In this document: positions 48,880 through 58,140 of the stretch, one piece after another | Layout of the letters: every line of letters begins with the position of its first letter | Numbering within the stretch: position 1 is the stretch's first letter | DNA from: Mesostigma viride | Taxonomy: Eukaryota > Streptophyta > Mesostigmatophyceae > Mesostigmatales > Mesostigmataceae | DNA: 64,000 nucleotides | Direction: 5' to 3' | Assembly: GCA_009746045.1 (NCBI GenBank) | Contig: RPFO01000231.1 | Span: forward strand, 913,888-977,887 | Position numbers and translations under genes: made by a program | The notes under the pieces: model-generated | Seen by the model: only the letters and a program-made list of their open reading frames with translations | Databases searched by the model: none | What the model was told of the DNA's origin: nothing

Positions 48880-49764
48880 CTACTCAATGAAAAAACCAGC
48901 AGGAACATCTGCCACGTCGTCAGCCAGTGGCTCGCCGTCCATGGTGAAGTGCGCCTCAGGTTTCTTGGACTTGTTCTCCGCCTTCTTGGACCAGCAGCGA
49001 TCCTCAGTGTGACCGGTACGGTGGCAGTGCTTGCAGGTCAGCACTTTCCCAACCTTGGTGAGGAAGACTGATTCGTCGATAGTACCCGCACAGTGGGGGC
49101 AGGCAGCAGTATGATACACTGGTGCACTGGAATCTGAGCTGCCAGCTTGGGCCGCGCGGTGCACACGCAGATGGTCGTCCACTTTCAGGACGGCGGTCTT
49201 GTAGTCTTTCCACGTCAAGTCGGGGGGAAGGTTGTACGCCGCCAGGACGGGGCCATACTGGGCAGGAAGTCTGCGGCGGTGTGATGTCACCAGGATGGAA
49301 TCATGGAGTTTATTGTTGCTTAATTTATTATATTGCAGGTACAATCGTTCGGTGAGATTGACATTTGCAGGAACAGAATCCATGGGAATCTGCTCAGCTG
49401 ACAGCAGTTCCTCAAGTGTCGCGGCCTGATGGGTGGATGTCGTTTCGTCACGTCCATAGACGTCAACCAGGACGGTCCACGCCTCGTGCATATACTTGTT
49501 GGGGGCCGTAGCGGCATGCAGTAGCGCGTTGCCGTCGAGGCCAGCAATCAGGGCAGCGTAACCAATTTTTTGCTGCTTTACCACGATCGGATCCTTTCCA
49601 GCTAGTACATCTGAATATCCGAGGGCGTCGAATTGCCCTTCCGCCTTGATTCGGAATCCGGTGAATTTCTTGGGGTCGCTCCCATCAAAGTTGAGATTCT
49701 TGAGAGCACTAAGAACGCTGCTCTCCTTGACTTCTCGTGCCACAGCTGGCGCACCTCCCGACAT
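48880..49764 (-). CDS. TR-GAG gag protein with CCHC knuckle (294 aa)
   Basis: MSGGAPAVAREVKESSVLSA, then a Copia-type gag fold: NLNFDGSDPKKFTGFRIKAE, EAWTVLVDVYGRDET and LTERLYLQYNKLSNNKLHDS. A Cys pair ACPHCAGT is followed by the zinc knuckle CKHCHRTGHTEDRC near residue 250, and an acidic end. Intact. Copia-type gag binds the RNA and forms the particle; it presumably co-packages with an autonomous Copia relative. Confidence 0.85.
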   Translation of the reverse strand: MSGGAPAVAREVKESSVLSALKNLNFDGSDPKKFTGFRIKAEGQFDALGYSDVLAGKDPIVVKQQKIGYAALIAGLDGNALLHAATAPNKYMHEAWTVLVDVYGRDETTSTHQAATLEELLSAEQIPMDSVPANVNLTERLYLQYNKLSNNKLHDSILVTSHRRRLPAQYGPVLAAYNLPPDLTWKDYKTAVLKVDDHLRVHRAAQAGSSDSSAPVYHTAACPHCAGTIDESVFLTKVGKVLTCKHCHRTGHTEDRCWSKKAENKSKKPEAHFTMDGEPLADDVADVPAGFFIE

Positions 49765-50114
49765 GTTCTTGATTGCGTTGGAGATTTGTAATGTGAAGTA
49801 AAGTGTGATTTAATCTCTCCAGAGATACTGCGTTGTTGTCGAGCACTGAGATCCTGTAGATTTCTGATTGAAAAGTCTGGAAGTTCGCTGAAACACACAC
49901 AGTTGAAAAATTCTTGTCGAATGCCACGCAGGAGCCAGCGGCAGTAGGCAGATTCAGGAAACACGCCCGGGAAGATGTCTTCAACTTGGGCAAAAAGCAG
50001 ATTTGCTCTTGCGAGGTAGTCTGGGCAAGATTCTTCGGGAAATTGAAAAAGCTCAATTCCAGATCTCAGGTTGCGGTCGTTGGGAATTGGAAAATATGGG
50101 TTCATAGGCATCAC
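49602..50114 (-). CDS. TR-GAG upstream ORF (170 aa), unknown
   Basis: MMPMNPYFPIPNDRNLRSGI, with FPEESCPDYLARANLLFAQV and YCRWLLRGIRQEFFNCVCF. It starts just after the primer-binding site and overlaps the gag start in another frame. The first 110 residues look protein-like; the rest overlaps gag. It could be a leader peptide or an out-of-frame gag N-terminus. Confidence 0.4.
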   Translation of the reverse strand: MMPMNPYFPIPNDRNLRSGIELFQFPEESCPDYLARANLLFAQVEDIFPGVFPESAYCRWLLRGIRQEFFNCVCFSELPDFSIRNLQDLSARQQRSISGEIKSHFTSHYKSPTQSRTCREVRQLWHEKSRRAAFLVLSRISTLMGATPRNSPDSESRRKGNSTPSDIQMY

Positions 50115-50130
50115 TCGCTACACGATACCA

Positions 50131-50874
50131 TGTCAGAAACCGGGGCTCGGAGGAAAGATCTTTTGCCTGTTATGACCCAGATATTGCACAAGTGTATGGA
50201 AAAGACTTCTTGTATTAAAATACGTTTACTGAGAGTGGAAAACACGGTGCGGCCAACACTGGGCGCAGTCTACCATAGCCAACACTGGGCCAGGGCAAAT
50301 GACAATGCCAACACTGGGCAGGGTCACACGACCAACACTGGGTCGGGGCCACACACGGCTAGGCAAGCAAACAACTCTAGGCACACAAAGTAGTGGCGGC
50401 TAATGCATTATGCACCGTTGATTTACATCTGACGGCACTGCAGCTTAGCGTCTCTACAACCACGGAAAGAACACTAGATAATAACGACTTTGCAGCCTGT
50501 AATCTATTGTCCACATCATGGTACATTGTGTGTGTGGTCTGATAGGCTCAAAGTCCTATCGCCTCCAGGGCGGCACCACAAACTGCGGACCTGATCTGAT
50601 CCGGAGAGAGCCGATGTAAATTACGGCACCTGTAACGGTGCTGACAGGTAACGCTTGCTGTATTCCGAGCAACATCATTCGGATTTTAGTACACTCAAAC
50701 ATTGTATATGATATTAAACTAGTCAACGACCTGTGGGTGCAATTAATAGGGATGCAAACCCAACAACAAGTCGTGTAAATAAACACCTAGCTGACGACGT
50801 CAATTTTCCCCGCATATAATGCGTGATAACATAATGCGTGACAAAAGTAGAGAAACATCGCTAGATATTTGACA
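50131..50874 (-). repeat. TR-GAG LTR (5' LTR in element orientation)
   Basis: Identical by eye to 48106-48849. It is upstream in the element's minus-strand orientation and next to the TGGTATC primer-binding site (50114-50130). Confidence 0.92.
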
Positions 50875-51014
50875 CTTGGCCCGCTCCGCCTGGTCCGCTG
50901 TGTAACCTGCCGTGAGGGAGGCCCCAGCCACGTGGCTAAGAGCCAAGGGCCGCGCCACCGAAACGTCAATAAGCAGATGCCGGCCACCCCCCTCAAAGTC
51001 CAGCACCACGATGT
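50875..51014 (-). mobile_element. LINE-C copy 3, 5' segment (truncated)
   Basis: LINE-C continues at CTTGGCCCGCTCCGCCTGG and stops at CACCACGATGTC, where unrelated sequence begins, so copy 3 was 5'-truncated within the endonuclease domain. Confidence 0.88.
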
Positions 51015-51892
51015 CCTTACATCTATGCAGGGTAGGCCATGTATGACTGCCGTCAAAGTCAGGGGGGTCAAGACGCGCGTTTTCATTTTTGGTAGAATGT
51101 GCATTTTGAATTATGATATAAGACCTAGGCACAGCTACCACTTCAGCGATGATAAACAATTTGTTGCTGAACAGTTTGAGCCATTGGGGTCATCATTTGG
51201 GTGGGTATACCAGCAGGTACACCCAGTACAGCCCATTACCCATACATAGGGGTACCGTTGGTAAAAAGCAACCAAGGGGGTACACTGTATAGGGGTGGGC
51301 AATCTACCTACTAATAAGGCCACCAACCATGTCATACAATACATTTCCCTTCCACAATGATGGGGAAACTGCATCATCACACTGCCCTTAGATGGCACCT
51401 ATGTGCAGGTGCCACCTTGTCCATGCACGTAGGTAACGTGGTACGGATACCCTACGCAAGGTATGCATTCTAGGAGGCAGCCACCAACAAACTAGTGATT
51501 TAAGCCTATATAGCAAGGATAAACTAGACCTAAGATGCTACTATAGCTTGCCAGATGATGGCCAGCACACCTGGCCGGTGGCACATGCTGACAATGGGAA
51601 GCTTCTACTCACCGGTTACATGCTTGATGATGCCACAGAGACCAGCCAACTGCCTCACACTCATAATATATGTGTGTGGGAAATGTATAACAAACATATA
51701 TGGAGGTATTCAAACCCATACAGCCGGCCTCTAAAACTTATCACCATCACCCTGTGGCAGGTCAACTGACTGAGGGAAGCAATGTCTAAGAAGGGTGTTT
51801 TAGAAAGGGGCCAGGCCAGGGTCAAGAAAGAGCATGAATAATGTGCACAAAAAGAATGTGCTACACAAGCTAGAACGTATATATACATAATA
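51015..51892. other. No gene recognised
   Basis: About 880 bp of apparently unique sequence, with a short GGGGTACAC/GGTGGGTATACC-type redundancy near 51200-51290. Open frames on both strands are short and unlike known proteins. Confidence 0.45.
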
Positions 51893-52775
51893 AAAATATA
51901 ATTACTTACATCAGAGTGAAATCACTCAAACCAAAGCAAACGCCCAGCTATAAACCTATATACAGAGCCATGTCAAAGCTCTATCTAAACTACGATAAGA
52001 CCAATGGAAACGCCTAACGGGAGGAACCTTATAGCCCTGCTGCACCGCAAAATCAGCCCGCGTACGGCGGAGCATGATGTCAGCCATGGCCCGAGTCAGC
52101 GCCACCGACAAGCGCTGACGCCAATATGACGTCCAGGTCCGCGCCGACCATGGGGCCCGCTGGCCCTCCAGGTTCAGCCGGTCCTCCCGGAGCCGGCAAC
52201 ACTCCTTGAAGAAGGCGGAGGTCAGGGGCCCCATGGCCCCAAACTCCTCCAGGACAAAGGGCACCACACGATGGTGCCCGACGTCGCCGTAGGCCAGGAG
52301 CTTGGCCCGCTCCCGTCCGCCCGCGGTCCGCCGTGTAACCTGCCGTGAGGGAGGCCCCAGCCACGTGGCTAAGAGCCAAGGGCCGCGCCACCGAAACGTC
52401 AATAATTAAGCAGATGCCGGCCACCCCCCTCAAAGTCCAGCACCATGCACGGTGTCAGGCCGGTGGTTGGGGGAATAGAAGGCAGCGCCATCCGCATCCT
52501 CGGACCGGATGTTCGCGTGGGGGAAAACCGACCGAACCATGGCGAGTGACCACCGTCAGGAGGACAGTGTGCAAATACAAATACCAATTCTGATTCTGTT
52601 GGCCCCCCATGCAGGCAAGGTAGTGAGTCCCTGTGGGATCCAGCGGCTGCCCACAGCTACCACAAGGCCGCCCGGCCGGAACAAGAGGCTGCGGGCAAAT
52701 AGCTGGTGCCGGAGCGCCACCGAGTAGTGGCTGGGAGCTAAGGCGAATGGGGGGGCCATGGGAAGAGCACGAAGG
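51893..52775 (-). mobile_element. LINE-C copy 4 (minus), decayed
   Basis: From the AT tail at 51893 to GAAGAGCACGAAGG. Frame broken by several indels, including AATT near 52404 and CATG at 52444-52447. Joined 5' end to 5' end with copy 5. Confidence 0.88.
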
Positions 52776-52787
52776 ATGGGAAGAGCC

Positions 52788-53280
52788 CGCGGCCCTTGGC
52801 TCTTAGCCACGTGGCTGGGGCCTCCCTCACGGCAGGTTACACGGCGGACCGGGCGGAGCGGGCCAAGCTCCTGGCCTACGGCGACGTCGGGCACCATCGT
52901 GTGGTGCCCTTTGTCCTGGAGGAGTTTGGGGCCATGGGGCCCCTGACCTCCGCCTTCTTCAAGGAGTGTTGCCGGCTCCGGGAGGACCGGCTGGACCTGG
53001 AGGGCCAGCGGGCCCCATGGTCGGCGCGGACCTGGACGTCATATTGGCGTCAGCGCTTGTCGGTGGCGCTGACTCGGGCCATGGCTGACAATGTCATGCT
53101 CCGCCGTACGCGGGCTGATTTTGCGGTGCAGCAGGGCTATTAGGTTCCTCCCGTTAGGCGTTTCCATTGGTCTTATCGTAGTATAGAGCTTTGACATGGC
53201 TCTGTATATAGGTTTATAGCTGGGCGTTTGCTTTGGTTTGAGTGATTTCACTCTGCTGTAAGTAATTATATTTTTAATTT
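52788..53280 (+). mobile_element. LINE-C copy 5 (plus), 5'-truncated
   Basis: Starts CGCGGCCCTTGGCTCTTAGC after a 12-bp filler (ATGGGAAGAGCC) at the junction with copy 4. It encodes the last 115 residues (to QQGY, 53143) and the 3' tail. Confidence 0.88.
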
Positions 53281-53282
53281 AT

Positions 53283-53967
53283 ATTCATTAAAGAATGATA
53301 ATATATACTTTTAATATATATTCATTAAAGAATGATAAATTACTGCGGTGGTGAGATTGGCATGCAACATAAGGAAAACCCCGAAAAGAAGAAGAACCCT
53401 GAAGAAATAGTAATCTGACACGGACATCCAAGGATCACGCCAGCTGCACAAGGTACAACTAACTTCATCACAAAACTACGACACGCAGCCACGTACATCG
53501 CTGCCGGCCCACCATGCAGGCCTGGGAGGGATCTAGACCGCGTGGGTCGCGACAAAGTCGGCCCGGGTGCGGCGGAATAACACATCAGCCACGGTGCGAG
53601 TGAGGGCGAGTGACAGGCGCTGCCGCCAATACGAGGACCACATGCGGGCAGACCACGGGGCGGTCTGACCCTCGAGGTCGAGGCGGTCTTCACGGCGCTG
53701 GCAGCACTCGTGGAAAAACTCCGCTGTCTTGGGGCCCATGGCCCCGAACTCCTAAAGGACAAAGGGGACGACCCGGTGGGGCCCCACATTGCCGTAGGAG
53801 GCAAACTTGTCGCGCTCAGCCACAGCGGCAGCAGCGCCGGCATCCACAGCCGCCCGGAGGATGTGGCGACCGGAGAGCGGCCGAGCCACGGAGACATCGA
53901 TGAGCAGGTGGCAACCCTGCCCGTCGTAGTCAAGCACGGTAATGTCGGGGCGGTGGTTTTTTGTCGC
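53283..53967 (-). mobile_element. LINE-Cb copy (minus): endonuclease end and 3' UTR
   Basis: On minus, VLDYDGQGCHLLIDVSVARP, YGNVGPHRVVPFVL, then MGPKTAEFFHECCQRREDRL and TRTVADVLFRRTRADFVATHAV, broken by a stop near 53752. Similar to but clearly diverged from the LINE-C endonuclease end. The 3' UTR (53283-53550) runs to TATCATTCTTTAATGAATATA. Confidence 0.78.
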
Positions 53968-54195
53968 GACCCATGCGGTCTAGATCCCTTCCAGGCCTGC
54001 ATGGTGGGCCGGCAGCGCTGTTGCTGCGTGTAGTTTTGTGATGTATAGTTAGTTGTACCTTGTGCAGGCCTGGCGTGATCCTTGGATGTCCGTGTCAGAT
54101 GACTATTAATTTCTTCAGGGTTATTCTCCCAGTTACCGGGTTTTTCCACATGTTGCATGCCTATCTCACCTCCGTAATCTATCATTCTCAATGAA
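53968..54195 (+). mobile_element. LINE-Cb 3' UTR (plus), head-to-head with the minus copy
   Basis: TTTGTCGCGACCCATGCGGT onward is an inverted copy of 53283-53552, making a roughly 265-bp inverted repeat around about 410 bp. It ends at TCTCAATGAATATATA, where LINE-C copy 6 begins. Confidence 0.8.
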
Positions 54196-54199
54196 TATA

Positions 54200-57100
54200 T
54201 ATATTAAAAATATAATTACTTACAGCAGAGTGAAATCACTCAAACCAAAGCAAACGCCCAGCTATAAACCTATATACAGAGCCATGTCAAAGCTCTATAC
54301 TACGATAAGACCAATGGAAACGCCTAACGGGAGGAACCTAATAGCCCTGCTGCACCGCAAAATCAGCCCGCGTACGGCGGAGCATGATGTCCGCCATGGC
54401 CCGAGTCAGCGCCACCGACAAGCGCTGACGCCAATATGACGTCCAGGTCCGCGCCGACCATGGGGCCCGCTGGCCCTCCAGGTCCAGCCGGTCCTCCCGG
54501 AGCCGGCAACACTCCTTGAAGAAGGCGGAGGTCAGGGGCCCCATGGCCCCAAACTCCTCCAGGACAAAGGGCACCACACGATGGTGCCCGACGTCGCCGT
54601 AGGCCAGGAGCTTGGCCCGCTCCGCCCGGTCCGCCGTGTAACCTGCCGTGAGGGAGGCCCCAGCCACGTGGCTAAGAGCCAAGGGCCGCGCCACCGAAAC
54701 GTCAATAAGCAGATGCCGGCCACCCCCCTCAAAGTCCAGCACCACGATGTCAGGCCGGTGGTTGGGGGAATAGAAGGCAGCGCCATCCGCATCCTCGGAC
54801 CGGATGTTCGCGTGGGGGAAAACCGACCGAATCATGGCGAGCACCACCGTCAGGAGGACAGTGTGCAAATACAAATACCAATTCTGATTCTGTTGGCCCC
54901 CCATGCAGGCAAGGTAGTGAGTCCCCGTGGGATCCAGCGGCTGCCCACAGCTACCACAAGGCCGCCCGGCCGGAACAAGAGGCTGCGGGGCAAATAGCTG
55001 GTGCCGGAGCGCCACCGAGTAGTGGCTGGGAGCCAAGGCGAATGGGGGGGCCATGGGAAGAGCACGAAGGTACGCCGAGCCCACACTCCGCAAGGAAAGC
55101 GAGAACAGCCACGCACGTCCCTGGGCGTTGAGGTCCGCGAAAAGAGCAATCCAATCAGCCGTGTGCAGAATACCCGCGTAGGTTTTCTGGTGTTTATCGA
55201 TGACGCGAGCAGGGAATGCGGCGGGAGATTGAACGGAGGCGACCGAGGGAGTGCCGCGAGGGAGGTGGCGCTGTACCGCCTGAGCGGCACGGACGGGAGA
55301 ACAGGCCTGCTGGATCTCAGCATAGGCCTCCTGGATGGCGGTGACGAAGGGCAAAGGGCTGCTGGGGTCCAGGAGGTCAGGCGCTGCCGTTGCCAAAAGG
55401 GGCAGGAGCCGGCAGCTTTCCGCCCACGACTGAGCGACGGAGCCCAAAAATGCTGCTGGGGCCAGCCGGGCGGCACGAGTCAGACCACAGCCACCCATCC
55501 GTGCAGGCAGGGAGGCAATGCGAATAGCATGTGGCGGGAGGTCGGGGCCCGGGACCAGCTGCGCCAAGGCCGACTGGATGCGTTCGTCGTGGCCCTCGGC
55601 GGCCAGCCGGACCTGAGACGGAAGAGCGCCCCGGAGCCAGTGAACGACGCGAGGGTGAGCGCAAAACCACAGAAGCAGACCCTTGGTCTGCGAATCATGA
55701 AGGCGCGCAATCAAGGGCAGTACCTCAGTGCGTGCCTCGAGGGCGGCCCGCAGAGCATCGATGACAAACGCGGGGTCGCCAACCGGAACGCCGAGGACAT
55801 CCAACCCATGGAGGCGCTCGTCCCGGCCCAAGAGCTGGGGCGGAAAGCCGGAGCAATCACCTTGGGGCGAGTACACCGCGCACTTGGCAAGGGTCAACTG
55901 GAGGTTGATGTCGGCCACCGCGGTCTGCAGTGCCAGCAGAGCCGCGGTGGTGTCCGGCACAGGGCCCAGCAGGTAGATATCATCCAAGTAGGCCTGAATA
56001 GCGACCGCCGGGTGGGCAGCATGGACCGCTTGGAGGCAACCCTGGAGGGGGGCGGCAAAGTACAGGGGTCCCAGGGGGTCCCCTTGCTGGGTGCCCGACC
56101 GCGACAGCAGGCCGCCGCGAGTGCCGTCCTCCATGATGTGAACCAGTTGGCCGGGCTGGCCGTAGCACACGGCTGTCCAAGCGTACAAGTCCTCGAAGGA
56201 CTCCATGACGGCCGCAAACATGCTGGCGCGGGACAGACTGTTGAACGCGTTGTGGCAGTCGACCTTGACGACAGCGTGGGTGGGGTGGGCCTCGAGGTAG
56301 GCCTGCACCGAATGGATGAGGATATCCGCCCCGCCTGGAGTCGTCACCCCCAGCTGGGCCGCCACCGAGGTCTCACCCGCTGCGAGGGGCGGGCAGAAAA
56401 AGGCACGGAGCTCGGGCGCCTTTTGGCGGCAGATCACTTTGCCCACGAGCTTGCGGAGCACCTCACCGCAGGCGATCGGGCGCACCTTGCCCTCGGGGGG
56501 GGCAAGACACCCTTGAGCAGAGCGAGGAGGCGAGCGCCCGCTAACCACTCGCGCGCAGCGGGAGGAACGCGACCAGCCGCCAGGTCAATGAGGGTGTCAA
56601 AGAGAATGTCCTCGCCCCCATGCCCCACCAGGACCTCCAAGTGCTCGTAGCGCCAGCCCGACGGCCCGGTAGAGGAAGCCCGCGGGACCTCACGCATCAC
56701 CTCCAGGAAGCAGTCGCGGTCCAGCCGGAGGGGGGCCGGCAGGGGGTCCGGCACGGGCAGCTGGAATCCGGGCTCCGCAGGGTGAAGAGCCTCCAAGGCC
56801 GCCAGGGTAGCCGCATTGGCGGGGGCGAGCTTGGCCATTTCCAAGCGGGTCATGGCCCGGCTGAGCTGCCCCTCGCGGACGAGGCGGATGACGTCGGCGG
56901 CCACCCGCTCGAAGTTGACCTCCCCCGACAGCCGGGCCGTGCGCGGGGGCGGCACGCCAAACAGCCCCTCCCAGTCCCCCTGCAGAAAGCGTCGGCAACG
57001 GGCAATAACCGCACCCTGGAGGCCGCGCACACCACGCCCGAGAGGGGTGAGGAGCAGGCGGGGGGTCACCATGTGCAGTTTAAAGCCCAGCGGGTCGTCC

Positions 57101-57290
57101 GGAGCGGCGTGCATGCGCCGGAGAGAAACGATTGCACATTGCGCGAAAAGGCTACGCGCGCGGTGGGGGAGGTCGGTCAGGGTAGACGTCGGGTTGATGG
57201 CGCATGCATCCCAGGGGACCGTGTCAAGCCAACGCCAACTGGCCGAGTAGTCAATGAATATATATCTTCCACCCCATATATAATATGACA
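54200..57290 (-). mobile_element. LINE-C copy 6 (minus), longest copy
   Basis: Extends from the AT tail to an N-terminal region not present in the other copies, ending near 57290 on the edge of an AT-rich ATATATCTTCC...TATATAATATG segment. One frame break separates two ORFs at about 56495. Confidence 0.88.
54338..56548 (-). CDS. LINE-C RT/endonuclease, copy 6 main part (736 aa)
   Basis: Nearly identical to the plus-strand copy at 23344-25845 from GKVRPIACGEVLRKLVGK to QQGY, with the same RT motifs (AYLDDIYLLG), CCHC and RPD endonuclease residues. The N-terminal frame is lost at 56495, where this copy has 8 G in a homopolymer and copy 1 has 9 C on its strand. The ATG at 56546-56548 is not the true start. 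Confidence 0.87.
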   Translation of the reverse strand: MVSGRSPPRSAQGCLAPPEGKVRPIACGEVLRKLVGKVICRQKAPELRAFFCPPLAAGETSVAAQLGVTTPGGADILIHSVQAYLEAHPTHAVVKVDCHNAFNSLSRASMFAAVMESFEDLYAWTAVCYGQPGQLVHIMEDGTRGGLLSRSGTQQGDPLGPLYFAAPLQGCLQAVHAAHPAVAIQAYLDDIYLLGPVPDTTAALLALQTAVADINLQLTLAKCAVYSPQGDCSGFPPQLLGRDERLHGLDVLGVPVGDPAFVIDALRAALEARTEVLPLIARLHDSQTKGLLLWFCAHPRVVHWLRGALPSQVRLAAEGHDERIQSALAQLVPGPDLPPHAIRIASLPARMGGCGLTRAARLAPAAFLGSVAQSWAESCRLLPLLATAAPDLLDPSSPLPFVTAIQEAYAEIQQACSPVRAAQAVQRHLPRGTPSVASVQSPAAFPARVIDKHQKTYAGILHTADWIALFADLNAQGRAWLFSLSLRSVGSAYLRALPMAPPFALAPSHYSVALRHQLFAPQPLVPAGRPCGSCGQPLDPTGTHYLACMGGQQNQNWYLYLHTVLLTVVLAMIRSVFPHANIRSEDADGAAFYSPNHRPDIVVLDFEGGGRHLLIDVSVARPLALSHVAGASLTAGYTADRAERAKLLAYGDVGHHRVVPFVLEEFGAMGPLTSAFFKECCRLREDRLDLEGQRAPWSARTWTSYWRQRLSVALTRAMADIMLRRTRADFAVQQGY

Positions 57291-57291
57291 T
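56434..57291 (-). CDS. LINE-C N-terminal region, copy 6 (frame-broken)
   Basis: Reads MSYYIWGGRYIFIDYSASWR, WLDTVPWDACAINPTSTLTD, then VTPRLLLTPLGRGVRGLQGA and RLVREGQLSRAMTRLEMAKL. The latter block before RT is typical of the region preceding RT in many R2-like and other eukaryotic LINEs. No N-terminal zinc fingers or Myb domain are visible, so the 5' end may still be truncated. It shifts frame at the G8 run near 56495. Confidence 0.75.
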   Translation of the reverse strand: MSYYIWGGRYIFIDYSASWRWLDTVPWDACAINPTSTLTDLPHRARSLFAQCAIVSLRRMHAAPDDPLGFKLHMVTPRLLLTPLGRGVRGLQGAVIARCRRFLQGDWEGLFGVPPPRTARLSGEVNFERVAADVIRLVREGQLSRAMTRLEMAKLAPANAATLAALEALHPAEPGFQLPVPDPLPAPLRLDRDCFLEVMREVPRASSTGPSGWRYEHLEVLVGHGGEDILFDTLIDLAAGRVPPAAREWLAGARLLALLKGVLPPPRARCARSPAVRCSASSWAK

Positions 57292-57294
57292 GCA

Positions 57295-57480
57295 GGCCTT
57301 CTAGGCCAGTTCCCCACGCCGCCCCGTGTGTGCCTGATCGGGATGCATGACCCATCATGGTGGTGCAGGCGCACCTTGTGCAACCAGAGCAGGTGATAGT
57401 TTACATCCTACACCAGCAGGTTGTATAGCCCAGACTGTATCTAAAACCCATACTAAGATGCCCCTTTCTCAGGGCTATGT
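57295..57480 (+). mobile_element. LINE-B-like 3' UTR fragment
   Basis: CATGGTGGTGCAGGCGCACC, AACCAGAGCAGGTGATAGTT, CCCCTTTCTCAGGGCTATGT match 19015-19150, the distal 3' UTR of LINE-B. No TTAA tail is present. Confidence 0.7.
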
Positions 57481-58140
57481 GGGTAGGGAACCAGGGGTGC
57501 AGGTTGACAACCGTTTCTGGCATGGCGGGGCGGAAACGGAGATTCGGCTGGCGGACATCATCTACGCAGACGACACCACCCTCTTCGAGGCCGGACTCTC
57601 TTCGAGGCACTGCGCACGTGCAGACTTGGCTTGACTGCCTAGCTATCGAGGCCCACACAGTGGGGCTTGAGGTCAGCAAGAAGACAGAGGCTCTGGCGAT
57701 TGGGCTCACACAGCCCGGCCCCGCCCGCCCTCTTTCTCCTTGACGGCTCTCGAGTCCTGTATCGGGACCGTGTCAAGCTGCTGGGCAGCCTCCTCCCCAG
57801 CTGCGAGGCTGATGTGGACCACCGCATCTCCCTCGATCGCCTGGCACGCAGGGCCGCCCTCTTTGGGGTCTCGTGGTTCGGCCCGGACCCCGATGATCCG
57901 CAAAAGCTAGTCGTGCATGGGTTCGACGATGCCGGGCATTGTCTTTTAGGATGTGGCTCCCGCTGCCCTGCCTTGGGGCAGATAGCCGCTATCCTTCAGT
58001 GCCCCCGGGTGTTTTCCTACCTGTCTACCGGCCCTGTGGGCCGCTCCTGCCTACGGGAGGTGTTCCCTTGGCTTCCGGGCGAGGGCGAGGCAGATGTAGT
58101 CTTGGCTGATCTCGATAGTACCGGCTACGCCCCCTTCTAA
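57481..58140 (+). pseudogene. LINE-A-related RT fragment, three frames
   Basis: RLADIIYADDTTLFEAGL (YADD) in one frame, TWLDCLAIEAHTVGLEVSKK in a second, then RVKLLGSLLPSCEADVDHRI in a third. The order matches LINE-A RT at 14815-15100 but with clear divergence, so this is an old or different subfamily. The end (VFPWLPGEGEADVVLADLD) is not alignable to LINE-A. Confidence 0.75.

Larger units (their letters stand above)
48106..50874 (-). mobile_element. Gag-only LTR retrotransposon (TR-GAG type)
   Basis: Two LTRs of 744 bp (48106-48849 and 50131-50874) that appear identical, with ends TGTCA...TGACA and duplication CTTGG (48101-48105 and 50875-50879). Internal 1281 bp, read on minus: PBS-like TGGTATCGTGTAGCGAG, a 170-codon ORF, a gag ORF and a short G-rich tract. 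No protease, integrase or RT. It must depend on another element for movement and moved recently. Confidence 0.9.

Noticed and set aside
53340-54191. 283-codon minus frame across the LINE-Cb pair
   Set aside because: Wrong frame: the recognisable endonuclease residues are in two other frames interrupted by a stop.
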